Source: Thomasclavelia ramosa DSM 1402 (lineage in GTDB: Bacteria > Bacillota_I > Bacilli_A > Erysipelotrichales > Coprobacillaceae). From it: DNA of 64,000 bases. This document shows, piece by piece, positions 34,526 through 43,198 of the stretch (position 1 is its first letter; the number at the start of each line of letters is the position of its first letter). The notes under the pieces are model-generated. The model saw only the letters and a program-made list of their open reading frames with translations. It searched no databases and was not told the origin of the DNA. The DNA lies in NCBI RefSeq assembly GCF_014131695.1, contig NZ_CP036346.1:744001-808000 (forward strand). The letters are read 5' to 3'. A program made the position numbers and the translations under genes.

Positions 34526-34557
34526 AAGATTACGATTTTAAATTCGTAATCTTTTTT
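34526..34557 (+). terminator. terminator of the NlpC/P60 gene
   Basis: AAGATTACGA and TCGTAATCTT (10-bp arms) followed by T6. Confidence 0.85.
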
Positions 34558-34600
34558 GATTCTATCAATATAATTAGTATTACCGCACTTATAAATAAAG

Positions 34601-34630
34601 TTGACGTAATTAAAAATACAGTGCTATAAT
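34601..34630 (+). promoter_or_regulatory. strong promoter of a candidate small RNA
   Basis: TTGACG (34601-34606), 18-bp spacer ending TGC, TATAAT (34625-34630). No start codon with a ribosome binding site follows before the terminator-like hairpin. Confidence 0.65.
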
Positions 34631-34636
34631 GAATAT

Positions 34637-34750
34637 GTTATTTTTATAAAAAAATTAGAATCGAGGATCATACTTTTCCTGCACGGGAAAGAATAGATTT
34701 TCGTGCACAAAAAAAACACATAAATTTGGGTCTATTTACGTGTTTTATAT
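34637..34750 (+). ncRNA. candidate small RNA or attenuated leader upstream of the SARP gene
   Basis: Between the promoter at 34601 and the hairpin at 34713-34746 lies about 110 nt without a reading frame. It contains a hairpin TGCACG...CGTGCA (34680-34707) and ends in a 13-bp stem with one mismatch (34713-34725 with 34734-34746) followed by T-rich sequence. It could be an independent small RNA or a terminated leader of the SARP gene 170 bp further on. From 34750 to 34919 I see only a single AACC and no clear promoter. Confidence 0.5.
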
Positions 34751-34919
34751 TTATGCAACGAAAACGTATAGTTAAACCAAGTGGTAAGAATTTATCACTA
34801 ATAAATTACTATTAAATAAAAATAATGGGCTAATACTGTAATGGGGTTTTAGAATATGACTATTTTGGTGGATAAATTTGTGGGCAAGTAACATATCTTG
34901 AAAAGTGAGGGAATTAGAT

Positions 34920-36137
34920 ATGGCAAATGATAAGATTAACGTAAATATGTTTGGAACGTTTTCACTTTCACGTGGAAATGTAACAGTTGATTTAACCAAA
35001 TTATTAGGAAAACAGTTGATTAATTTATTCCAATTATTGCTGCTTCAAAAAGGAGTTGTAATATCTAAGAATAATATTATTGATATTTTATATCCGGATA
35101 GTGAAAATCCAAATAGTGTGGTTAAGTTTTCTATTTTTAGACTTCGTAAAGATTTAAAAGCATCAGGTATTTTTAATGAGGATGAAGAAGTTATTTTAAC
35201 TGTTAAAGGTGGTTATCAAATCAATCCCAAGTTGGAATGGGTGATGGATACTGAGGAGTTTTATTATAACTGGGACAAAATAAAATATATTGATGATATA
35301 AGTGATAAGGACCTAGCATATGCTCAAAAAGTAAATCATCTATATAAAGGTAAATTATATATAACGACTAATCATTCTATTTGGATTGAACAGATGCTAG
35401 AATTTTTTCGCTCAGCATATGTTAACTGTGTTATCAAAATTTGCAAATACTACATGAAAAGAAAACAGTTTGAAAAGATGATGTCAATAAATTATCATGC
35501 TATTCTATTAGAACCATTTTACGAAGGTCTACATTATTATTATATTAAAGGCCTGATTGAATTAAAGGACTATCATAATGCGTTAAAATATTATGATGAC
35601 CTGAATGAACGCTTTTATAAAGAGTTGGGAACAGGATTATCACCGCGGTTTAAAGAGCTTTATGATGTCATTACAGAAGATATAGAAGAAGATTATATTA
35701 TTAATACTGAAAATGTTAATGAAGATTTGATTATTAATAATGCTGATTATCGAGGGTTTTACTGTGGATATGACATGTTTAAGCATATGTATGAAATTTT
35801 ACTTAAGAATGCACTTCGAGATAATAAGAAATATTTTTTGATTATTTTTGATCTTAATGCTAAAACTACAATAGAAAATCAAGTACATGTAATGAACCAG
35901 TTAAAAGAAATGATTGCTTCATCATTAAGAGTGAATGACTTGTTTGCTAAAATTAATAAGAAACAATATATTATTTTAGTAGCGTGTCAGGAAATGGACA
36001 ATGCATATACAATCATTCAAAGAATAAATAAAAAGTTTTATGCAAAATATAATAGTACTACATATCGTTTGAATTATGATGTTGCAAAAGCAAAATTATT
36101 ATATAAAAAACCAATAGAGTCTTCAGTTCAGAGTTAA
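34920..36137 (+). CDS. SARP-like transcriptional activator (winged helix + BTAD) with degenerate GGDEF-like tail
   Basis: Starting at 34920 the protein has 405 residues. Residues 5-95 form an OmpR-type winged helix (VNMFGTFSLSRGNVTVDL, LLLLQKGVVISKNNIIDILYP, VKFSIFRLRKDLK, VILTVKGGYQINP). Residues about 100-245 are a bacterial transcriptional activation domain of helical repeats (IWIEQMLEFFRSAYVNCVIK, MMSINYHAILLEPFYEGLHY). The last 140 resemble a GGDEF domain (KYFLIIFDLNA, then IASSLRVNDLFAKINKKQYIILVA), but KINKKQY replaces R-x-GGDEF, so no cyclase activity is expected. It directly precedes the fibre locus, is separated from it by a terminator, and is the best candidate to bind the AACC repeats there. 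Confidence 0.82.
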   Translation: MANDKINVNMFGTFSLSRGNVTVDLTKLLGKQLINLFQLLLLQKGVVISKNNIIDILYPDSENPNSVVKFSIFRLRKDLKASGIFNEDEEVILTVKGGYQINPKLEWVMDTEEFYYNWDKIKYIDDISDKDLAYAQKVNHLYKGKLYITTNHSIWIEQMLEFFRSAYVNCVIKICKYYMKRKQFEKMMSINYHAILLEPFYEGLHYYYIKGLIELKDYHNALKYYDDLNERFYKELGTGLSPRFKELYDVITEDIEEDYIINTENVNEDLIINNADYRGFYCGYDMFKHMYEILLKNALRDNKKYFLIIFDLNAKTTIENQVHVMNQLKEMIASSLRVNDLFAKINKKQYIILVACQEMDNAYTIIQRINKKFYAKYNSTTYRLNYDVAKAKLLYKKPIESSVQS

Positions 36138-36166
36138 GTTTTAGAGATATAACTTAACTCTTTTTT
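36130..36166 (+). terminator. terminator of the SARP gene
   Basis: AGAGTTAAGTT and AACTTAACTCT (11-bp perfect arms, 10-nt loop) with T6; overlaps the stop codon. Confidence 0.85.
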
Positions 36167-36203
36167 AGATTTTAAAAGAAAGTTATTATCTAAAACAAAA
36201 TAT

Positions 36204-36233
36204 AACCGCTTTAAAACCACCATTACATATAAT
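36204..36233 (+). promoter_or_regulatory. SARP-type promoter A of the fibre operon
   Basis: AACC at 36204-36207 and 36215-36218 (11-bp period), then 9 bp, then TATAAT (36228-36233). There is no -35 hexamer; the repeats occupy that region. The same geometry recurs at 44422, 44514 and 45476. Confidence 0.8.
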
Positions 36234-36293
36234 ATGGATGTAATGTGGGAAAAGTATCCACCGATCAATATTAAAGCAAAGGAGATAATCATC

Positions 36294-36941
36294 ATGGAAA
36301 ATAAAAAAAATAAGCTATTAATATTAATGATTGTTCTATGTATCATGGTTCCAATTGGAGGCGCAATTGCCTATTTCCGTGCCGATACTTCTTCAAGTAA
36401 CAAACTTAGTTCAGGGAATATTGGAATTGAATTGAGAGATGCTACAACAAATGAAGATGGTCAAATAACGGATGAAGGTATTAACTTTAATTTTGGTTAT
36501 CCTGGAGCTATAAAAGATAAACAAACATTTGTAAAAAATACATCAGAAAATGATTTATATACAAGAATTGCTGTTACCAAATACTGGGAAGATGAAAGCG
36601 GTAATAAGGTGATCGATGCTAATCCTGGTTTTATTGAAATCATTACTAATGATAAAGATAATTGGATTATTCAAGATAGTGATGAAAATAAAGAAGTTGT
36701 TTATTTCTATTATAAAAAATTATTAGAACCAGGGGCAGTAACAGATTTATTTGTTAATCAAATCAAATTATCTGGCAATATCGATAACACTAATGCAATG
36801 CGTTACTCTGGTTTAAGTGCTCATTTAAGTTTTGAAGCTGAAGCAATTCAAAAAGTTGGTGCTGAATCTGCAATTTTGAGTGAATGGGGCTTAGAAGTTA
36901 AAATTGATAATAATGATGTTATTCAGTATGTAGAAGAATAG
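36294..36941 (+). CDS. TasA/camelysin-like protein 1, SipW-type signal
   Basis: The 215-residue secreted protein has a SipW-type signal: a basic N-terminus, a hydrophobic helix (about 9-24) and GGAIAYFRADTSSSNKLSSG around the cleavage region. The mature part is beta-rich with PGAIKDKQTFVKNTSENDLYTRI, the family's conserved strand, and a W...YFYYKKLLEPG motif. It is most like protein 4 (43712). TasA-family proteins assemble into extracellular fibres. The ATG at 36294 follows AAAGGAGATAATC; a longer frame upstream would overlap the promoter -10. First gene of an operon running to 44353. Confidence 0.85.
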   Translation: MENKKNKLLILMIVLCIMVPIGGAIAYFRADTSSSNKLSSGNIGIELRDATTNEDGQITDEGINFNFGYPGAIKDKQTFVKNTSENDLYTRIAVTKYWEDESGNKVIDANPGFIEIITNDKDNWIIQDSDENKEVVYFYYKKLLEPGAVTDLFVNQIKLSGNIDNTNAMRYSGLSAHLSFEAEAIQKVGAESAILSEWGLEVKIDNNDVIQYVEE

Positions 36942-36961
36942 TCGTGGAGGAGGTCATTAAA

Positions 36962-37651
36962 ATGCGAGGTAAAAATATTTTAAAAACATTAGTTGTAACA
37001 ACAGTACTAGCACTATCTATGACTACTATTCATGCAGCTGATACTAATGTATCATTTGATGGTGATGCAGAAGACTTTATTTTTTTGGATGGTAGTCAGG
37101 ATTTATTTGATAATTTTAAAAATATTATGCCTGGTGAAGTTCGAACACAAAATATTGTTTTAAAAAATGATGATCATCGAGAGTTAAGATTTTATTTGAG
37201 TGCTGATGTCTTAGATAGTCTTGATACTGATACTTCGGGATTAAGTGTTTATAATATTACAATTACTAATGAAGGTGAAGAGTTTTATAATGGAACACTT
37301 GATGATCTGGCTGCTTTAAGTTCTGGAAGAATGAGTGAAGATACGTTACTTGCTAGTTTACAAAAAGGTGAAACTACTACAGTAACAATGACATTGGAAG
37401 TTAATGGTGATTCAATGGATAATACGTATCAAAATCGTGAAGGATTGATCAAGTTTAATTTTAGTGTTGAAGAACTTGATGATCAAAGTACTATTGTTGA
37501 AGTAGTTAGAAATGTTTATGAAAGTATCAAAACTGGTGATGCAACTGTAATTGCACCATTACTTGGATTGGTAGCAGTTAGTGGATTTGCAGTTATATTC
37601 TTATTGAAGAAGAAAAAGCATAAGGAGGATTGCAGTCATGAAGAAAATTAA
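36962..37651 (+). CDS. secreted surface protein with noncanonical sortase-type C-terminus
   Basis: The 229-residue protein has an ordinary Sec signal (VVTTVLALSMTTIHAA), a beta-rich region containing a TasA-like phrase (MPGEVRTQNIVLKNDDHREL), and a C-terminal SIKTGDATVIAPLLGLVAVSG, then a hydrophobic helix and KKKKHKED. The IKTGD-helix-KKKK order is that of a cell-wall sorting signal with an unusual pentapeptide in place of LPXTG. It may be the wall-attached base for the fibres. No sortase gene is in the window. It overlaps the next gene by 14 bp. Confidence 0.7.
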   Translation: MRGKNILKTLVVTTVLALSMTTIHAADTNVSFDGDAEDFIFLDGSQDLFDNFKNIMPGEVRTQNIVLKNDDHRELRFYLSADVLDSLDTDTSGLSVYNITITNEGEEFYNGTLDDLAALSSGRMSEDTLLASLQKGETTTVTMTLEVNGDSMDNTYQNREGLIKFNFSVEELDDQSTIVEVVRNVYESIKTGDATVIAPLLGLVAVSGFAVIFLLKKKKHKEDCSHEEN

Positions 37652-38471
37652 AAAAGTCATTATTGTTCTAGCTATGATGATTGCAATGGTCGGCTTTGTT
37701 AATCCAATGACAGTTGATGCTAGTAGAACCTATAAAGTAACATTTAGGGCAGGAGCTCATGGTACATTTGCTGCTAATGGTGAAAATAAGATTACTATCG
37801 ATGTAGCAGCAAACGAATGTTTTCCGGATATCCCTGATATCAATGTAGAAGATGGCTATTATTTAATGGGATGGAATAAAACCCTTCCAGCTAGTGGTGA
37901 GGCTGTTACTGGTGCAATGACATTTGTAGCCAAATATCAAGTTTTGACTAATGGACGCGAATATTCGATCAATTATGTTAATCAGGATAATGTTCAAATA
38001 GCCACAACAAAAGTTATGACAGCGCCACTTGGCAGTACAGTGAACGAGAGAGCTAAAACGATTGCTGGCTATGAATTGATTGGAGCTGCTGATTTATCAA
38101 TTACAATTGGTGAAACAGATAATTCAATCACATATGTATATCGAGATTTAAATGTAACACAGGAATATGTTGAAAGTGTTGTAGTGATTCCTGTAGGTTT
38201 ACCTGCTAACACTGCAGTATCAACTGCAACTGGTGGAGCAGGAACTGGTGGTACTACAACTAACCAAGGTGATGATACCGAAAATGTGACTGATTCAGAA
38301 ACTCCGTTATCACCTGGGGATGGAACAGAGGAAGTTCCTGATGATCAGACGCCTTTAAAAAAAGGTGAAGAAGGAATTAATTATACTTATTTGTATATTA
38401 CAGGTGGAATTGTTTTACTGTTAATTGCTGCTGGTATCTTTATTCTTAAAAGGAAACAAGCAAGTGAATAA
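37638..38471 (+). CDS. secreted repeat protein (MucBP/InlB-like) with C-terminal membrane anchor
   Basis: The 277-residue protein has a Sec signal (residues 1-28), an InlB-B-type repeat (YKVTFRAGAHGTF, GYYLMGWNKTLPASGEAV), a MucBP-like strand set (YSINYVNQDNVQI, SITYVYRD), a Thr/Asp/Pro-rich linker, and a C-terminal membrane helix (YLYITGGIVLLLIAAGIFIL) ending KRKQASE. No LPXTG-type motif is visible, so it is probably membrane-anchored. It sits between the IKTGD protein and the first SipW peptidase, overlapping the latter by 8 bp. Confidence 0.68.
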   Translation: MKKIKKVIIVLAMMIAMVGFVNPMTVDASRTYKVTFRAGAHGTFAANGENKITIDVAANECFPDIPDINVEDGYYLMGWNKTLPASGEAVTGAMTFVAKYQVLTNGREYSINYVNQDNVQIATTKVMTAPLGSTVNERAKTIAGYELIGAADLSITIGETDNSITYVYRDLNVTQEYVESVVVIPVGLPANTAVSTATGGAGTGGTTTNQGDDTENVTDSETPLSPGDGTEEVPDDQTPLKKGEEGINYTYLYITGGIVLLLIAAGIFILKRKQASE

Positions 38472-38979
38472 AATAAGAAAAATTAATAATATTGTTTCAA
38501 CGATATTATTGATCTTATGCTTTATATATTTGATTATAACACTTGGCCCAAGATTGCTGGGGTATGAGGTAAATGTTGTATTATCGAATAGTATGGAGCC
38601 TGTTTATTCAACTGGAGAATTATTACTAGTTAAACCAGCTAAAGCTGATGAAATAAAGGTAAATGATATTATAAGTTTTAAAGGCTCAGGTGTAAGCGGT
38701 AATGTGATAACTCACCGAGTAATTAAAATAGACCAAGAAAAACAAGTATTTATTACTAAGGGTGATGCTAATAGTAGCCAAGATTCAAACCCAGTTGCCT
38801 TTAGTCGATTAAATGGGATAGTAAAGATAAATATTCCTTATATAGGATATATTTATGGAATGATCCAATCAATGATTGCAAAAATAATTTTGGCTGGTCT
38901 AGTGTTGATTTATATAATCGTTAATCTGGTAACAAAAAAGAAGCTTAACAGTAACGTCAGTGAGGAGGAAGCTAAATGA
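38464..38979 (+). CDS. sipW: ER/archaeal-type signal peptidase I, SipW-like (copy 1)
   Basis: From a GTG at 38464 the protein has 171 residues with an N-terminal and a C-terminal membrane helix. It carries the ER-type Ser-His dyad: Ser in SNSMEPVYSTG and His in VITHRVIK, then FITKGDANSSQD, the box D of signal peptidases. SipW removes the special signal of TasA-like proteins. The GTG is chosen because AAAGGAAAC lies 7 bp upstream. Its stop overlaps the vWA gene start (ATGA). A second copy lies at 43199. Confidence 0.9.
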   Translation: MNKIRKINNIVSTILLILCFIYLIITLGPRLLGYEVNVVLSNSMEPVYSTGELLLVKPAKADEIKVNDIISFKGSGVSGNVITHRVIKIDQEKQVFITKGDANSSQDSNPVAFSRLNGIVKINIPYIGYIYGMIQSMIAKIILAGLVLIYIIVNLVTKKKLNSNVSEEEAK

Positions 38980-41873
38980 AGATATCTAAAAAAAGAAAAC
39001 AAAATAAGTTTACTAGAAAGATAAAAACACTGGTTTTGGCATTAGCGATGATAATACCAGCGGCTGGAACTAACTTAATTGTTGAAGCGGAAAATAACCC
39101 TGGCTCTACTACTAGTAGTGATGGCCTAGTTACTGTTAATAAAACTTCAGAAAGAGTTGGCGATAATCGGTATAAAATCAATTTGGATTTAGCTACTGGA
39201 AAAGCCCAGGATAGTGTTGAGGCGATTGGTAATGATATTGTTCTAGTATTTGATATTTCAAATAGTATGGCTGAAGATGAACATGGAAATAGCACATCTT
39301 CAAATGATAAAAAACGTCTTACTAAAGCTAAAAACGCTGCAATTGAGTTTTTGAATAATAGTAAAATTTCTGGAAATAAAAAGAATCGATATTCAATTGT
39401 GACATTTAATTACTATGGTACAGTAGAACAAAATCTAACAAGCAATCTTGAAACCGCAAAACAAGCAATTAGAGATGTCGAATTAGGAAATAATTCGGAT
39501 GGTGGAACCAACATTCAAGCAGGGCTTTATAAAGCTAGAACTGTTTTAAAAAATGCTAAATCAGAAAATGGAATTATTATTTTATTAAGTGATGGTGGTG
39601 CGACAGGAAGTTATAAACTAAATAATGAACGCAATAATGGTTATTTAGTTAATGATTATAGCGAAGCGACCGCTACTGATAAAGCTTTAGGATATAGTGG
39701 TAGATATACTTTTGGGGAAAATGCAATCAATTATGATAGTGTAATTAAGGGCGGAAGAAATGATTTTACATTAGACTTATATTTAAATAATAGTCACTAT
39801 TCTTTAAATAATGCAGCTGCTACATTAGCTGAAAATGAAGCATTATTAGCAAAGAAAAGTGGAAATACAATTTTTACGATTGGTTACACAACTGGAAGTA
39901 GTGTTAATAGTTTCTTGAAGAATGTAGCTACTCAAGGTGAAGGATATGCCTATAGTTCCTCTAGTGATTTAAGCGGAATTTATGAAAATATTGCTAATGA
40001 GATTGTGACTCGATATGAAACAATCATAAAAAATGGGATTGTCAATGATCCAATGAGCCAGTATGTTGATCTTTTAGATTTACCTGATGGCCGTTATGAT
40101 AACTCTGTAGCTGATAAATTAATATTTGATCGTGGTTATGTTATTGTAAGTACAGAAAATGGTCGAAAAAAAATCACTTGGTATGTAGGTGATGTTGAAA
40201 AAAACAGTCAAGCTCATTTAGAATATTATGTAGCAGTTAAAGAGGAATATAAGGATGGTACAGATTATCCAGCCAATGACCCAACCCAGTTAGTCTATAA
40301 AAATTATATTGATAAAGATTCTACATTGGATTTCAATGTACCAACAGTTAATGAAGAATTGCCAATTACAAGTGCAACTCTTACTGTAAAAAAGGTTGTA
40401 AACAATTCTAGTGAAGATAAGACATTTATTATTCATGTGGTTGGTCGAGATAGTGAAAATGCAGTAATTTATAAAACAGATTTAATCTTAAAAAATAATG
40501 AAGAAGTTCTTTTAGAAAATTTACCGTTTGGTAAATATACCGTAACAGAAACTGTTCCAATGGAATATAAGCTAGAAAGTACAGAAAGTGGTTATGCTCA
40601 AACAAACTTATCTAGTGGAAATATTATCGAACTTAGTCAAAATAAAGATGCAGCTAATGGTTATGTGACTCTAACAAATTCATTTGGTCATGTTGGATTC
40701 TTTAAAGCGACTGATGAAAAGACTAATTATCTTCCTGCTGGAAGTGAAACAATCAATAACTATGAATATAATGTAAGTGGAAATGTTAAATCTACGACAG
40801 TAAAAGCCCCACAAGACGTTGTCTTGCTATTAGATAAATCAGGCAGCATGGATGAGTCAATGAATGGCAGCAGTCGTCTAACCCATTTAAAAAATAATGT
40901 AATTAAATTTATAACTAAGTTATATGAACATAATCCTGACAGTCGTGTATCAGTAATTACTTTTGCATATAGTGCAGATGGTTCGATCACTAATAATAAT
41001 TTTGTGAAGTTATCAGATATTAAATCAGGTAATGAAACATGGTACACATATTTAACTAAAAATAATGGTGGTATCAAAAATATTAAAGCTTCAGGAGGAA
41101 CGCAAATTGATTTAGGTTTGTATGAAGTTCGTAATCAATTATCAAGTGCAACTGGAGAAAATAATCGTTCAGTAATCGTCTTTACTGACGGTCAACCAGG
41201 AAATAAGGGATTTAATACTAGTTATAATGATTATGATGATAATGGGTATCGGGTTGGAGCTGAGGCTTTAAATCAAGCTGATTTTATTAAGTTTAGTGGA
41301 AATTTAACAGGAATCAATAATTACATTGAAAGTAGTAATGGATCAAAGTATTATGGTCATAAAAATGATGATATTACTAAAAATCGTAGTAACAATAATT
41401 CTAATGATGCAGGCAATAGAACTAATCGTTCTGGTAAAGGTTTAGGTAAGACGATTTTTACGATTGGTCTTAATTCCAATAATTCATCATTATTTGATAG
41501 TTTCTTAACGCGTTTAGCTAGTGAAGGACATTATACAAAAGCAAATAACAGTAGTGCGATGGAAAATGCATTTAATAGTATTTTTACAAGTATTACAACA
41601 ATGGATACCGATGTTGATATTCGAGTAAAATATGATGCTAATAAGTTTGAGGTAATTGATGCTCAAGGTGGTAAGCTAGGTGGCAGTGGTACTAATGCTT
41701 ATATTGAATGGAAAGATATTATTGATGAAACTACTGGAAAATTTGTAATTGAAGGAATTAAATTTAGAAATATTGTGGCTGATGCAGGAGAACCACAGTT
41801 AACTGTGCAAGGTTATAAGGATGGTGTAACTACTGATTTAGAAGCTGCAGAAATAAAAAAAGTTGGTAATTAA
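38976..41873 (+). CDS. large secreted vWA-CnaB-vWA adhesin-like protein
   Basis: The 965-residue protein has a Sec signal (about 15-38) and two von Willebrand A domains with intact metal-binding MIDAS starts, Asp93-I-Ser-N-Ser in the first and Asp620-K-Ser-G-Ser in the second. Between them (about 466-570) is a CnaB/DUF5979-type domain (ATLTVKKVV, GKYTVTETVP, TLTNSFG) with the Lys, Glu and Asn expected for an internal isopeptide bond. The architecture resembles pilus tip adhesins. There is no C-terminal anchor, LPXTG or membrane helix, so it may be released or held by the fibres. It is coupled to sipW by a 4-bp overlap. Confidence 0.85.
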   Translation: MKISKKRKQNKFTRKIKTLVLALAMIIPAAGTNLIVEAENNPGSTTSSDGLVTVNKTSERVGDNRYKINLDLATGKAQDSVEAIGNDIVLVFDISNSMAEDEHGNSTSSNDKKRLTKAKNAAIEFLNNSKISGNKKNRYSIVTFNYYGTVEQNLTSNLETAKQAIRDVELGNNSDGGTNIQAGLYKARTVLKNAKSENGIIILLSDGGATGSYKLNNERNNGYLVNDYSEATATDKALGYSGRYTFGENAINYDSVIKGGRNDFTLDLYLNNSHYSLNNAAATLAENEALLAKKSGNTIFTIGYTTGSSVNSFLKNVATQGEGYAYSSSSDLSGIYENIANEIVTRYETIIKNGIVNDPMSQYVDLLDLPDGRYDNSVADKLIFDRGYVIVSTENGRKKITWYVGDVEKNSQAHLEYYVAVKEEYKDGTDYPANDPTQLVYKNYIDKDSTLDFNVPTVNEELPITSATLTVKKVVNNSSEDKTFIIHVVGRDSENAVIYKTDLILKNNEEVLLENLPFGKYTVTETVPMEYKLESTESGYAQTNLSSGNIIELSQNKDAANGYVTLTNSFGHVGFFKATDEKTNYLPAGSETINNYEYNVSGNVKSTTVKAPQDVVLLLDKSGSMDESMNGSSRLTHLKNNVIKFITKLYEHNPDSRVSVITFAYSADGSITNNNFVKLSDIKSGNETWYTYLTKNNGGIKNIKASGGTQIDLGLYEVRNQLSSATGENNRSVIVFTDGQPGNKGFNTSYNDYDDNGYRVGAEALNQADFIKFSGNLTGINNYIESSNGSKYYGHKNDDITKNRSNNNSNDAGNRTNRSGKGLGKTIFTIGLNSNNSSLFDSFLTRLASEGHYTKANNSSAMENAFNSIFTSITTMDTDVDIRVKYDANKFEVIDAQGGKLGGSGTNAYIEWKDIIDETTGKFVIEGIKFRNIVADAGEPQLTVQGYKDGVTTDLEAAEIKKVGN

Positions 41874-41896
41874 TAAAGAAGGTGAGGGATGACGCA

Positions 41897-42517
41897 ATGA
41901 AATATTTAGGTAGAATTAAAATGAAACGACCATTGATGGTATTGATGGTAGTGGTGACAGTCTGTCTTACTGCAGTGGGCGGAATCTACGCATGGTCAAA
42001 ACTAAGTGCATCTGTCACTAATAATATTAAGACACCAACAGTGGATACTGAAGTAGTAGAAAAGTTTGACAAAGATTCAACTGTAGACTGGTTTGATCAA
42101 GTAGAAAAAGAAGTACAATTCAAAAATACTGGAACAGCACCAGTCTTTCTAAGAGTTTCTTATGCGGAGTTTTGGAAAGATGCTGATGGCAAGGTTATTT
42201 CTGGGTTAGTTGATGGCAATGAAGTTGTTAATAAGAACTGGACTGAAGCATGGCAAAATGACTGGTTTGATGGTGGTGATGGCTGGTATTATTATAAAAA
42301 AGTTCTTCCAGCTAATGAAATGACAGCTAAAGTTTTAACTAGTCTTAAATTTGATAGCAATTATGCCGAAATTTATCAAACAGCAGATTATACTTTGAAA
42401 TTTGTTAGTGAAGCAGTACAGTATAGTGATGACGATAGTGTTAACCATCGAGCAGTACAAGCAAACTTTGGTCGTGATTTTAAAGTTATTTCTAACAATG
42501 TAATTACTTGGAATTAA
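41897..42517 (+). CDS. TasA/camelysin-like protein 2, SipW-type signal
   Basis: The 206-residue protein has the special signal (LMVLMVVVTVCLTAVGGIYAW, then VTNNIKT) and the mature pattern VVEKFDKDSTVDWFDQVEKE, VQFKNTGTAPVFLRV and DWFDGGDGWYYYKKVLPANE. Its closest local relative is protein 3 (42535): both have the W-x-D-G-x-D-G-x-x-Y-Y motif. The ATG at 41897 is preferred; GTG at 41882 precedes the ribosome binding site. Confidence 0.83.
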   Translation: MKYLGRIKMKRPLMVLMVVVTVCLTAVGGIYAWSKLSASVTNNIKTPTVDTEVVEKFDKDSTVDWFDQVEKEVQFKNTGTAPVFLRVSYAEFWKDADGKVISGLVDGNEVVNKNWTEAWQNDWFDGGDGWYYYKKVLPANEMTAKVLTSLKFDSNYAEIYQTADYTLKFVSEAVQYSDDDSVNHRAVQANFGRDFKVISNNVITWN

Positions 42518-42534
42518 ATGGAGGTGAAGATAAA

Positions 42535-43176
42535 GTGAAATTTTTAAAAATTAAAAAGACGAAGGTAGCTTTAATCTTTGCTTCAGTATGTTTGATTGTT
42601 GCGATTGGATATACAAGTGCTTACTATAATAGTACCGTCAATGTAGAAAACAAAATGGCAACGCAAGAACCGGAGATTGAATTGATTGAAAAATTTAATC
42701 AAGATTCACAATTTTTACCAGGAGAAACCGTTGATAAAAAGGTTAAATTTGCCAACAGTGGTGAAATTGATGCTTTAATCAGGGTAAGTTACAGTCAAAG
42801 CTGGATCAATCAAAATGGTGATTTTGTAAATGGTGACGTTGATAGTGTTGAAAAGAAATGGACATCTGCCTGGCAAGATGAATGGGTGGATGGAAATGAC
42901 GGCTATTTCTATTACACTAAAGTATTAAAAGCTAATACAACAACTAATATCATTTTGGATAGTCTGGTTTTATCGGAGCAAGTTTCAAATGATACTCATG
43001 CGGTGGATTATTCAGGAATAATCTATCAAATTACATTTAATTTAGAATCATGTAAAGCTACAACTGAAGGGGCACAAAGCACCTTTGGTAAAACTGCTGC
43101 TATTTCTGGAAATAATGTAACATGGAGTGATTATAAGGGTAATAGTAATCAACAGAAATCTGGAGAAGATTTTTAA
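42535..43176 (+). CDS. TasA/camelysin-like protein 3, SipW-type signal
   Basis: From a GTG at 42535 (after GGAGGTGA) the protein has 213 residues. The signal reads VAIGYTSAYYNSTVNVENKM. The mature part has FLPGETVDKKVKFANSGEID and EWVDGNDGYFYYTKVLKANT, closely parallel to protein 2, plus a longer Asn/Gln-rich tail. It is followed 22 bp later by the second SipW peptidase, its probable processing enzyme. Confidence 0.83.
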   Translation: MKFLKIKKTKVALIFASVCLIVAIGYTSAYYNSTVNVENKMATQEPEIELIEKFNQDSQFLPGETVDKKVKFANSGEIDALIRVSYSQSWINQNGDFVNGDVDSVEKKWTSAWQDEWVDGNDGYFYYTKVLKANTTTNIILDSLVLSEQVSNDTHAVDYSGIIYQITFNLESCKATTEGAQSTFGKTAAISGNNVTWSDYKGNSNQQKSGEDF

Positions 43177-43198
43177 TAACTAGGATAGGAGGCAGGTT

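Noticed and set aside
34740-34919. SARP autoregulation site upstream of its own gene
   Set aside because: Only one AACC is present (in AAACCAAGTGG), with no partner 11 bp away and no -10 at the right distance.
36234-36293. Upstream extension of TasA-like protein 1 to 36234
   Set aside because: The ATG abuts the -10 of promoter A, so it would not be on the transcript; the SipW-type signal starts at 36294.
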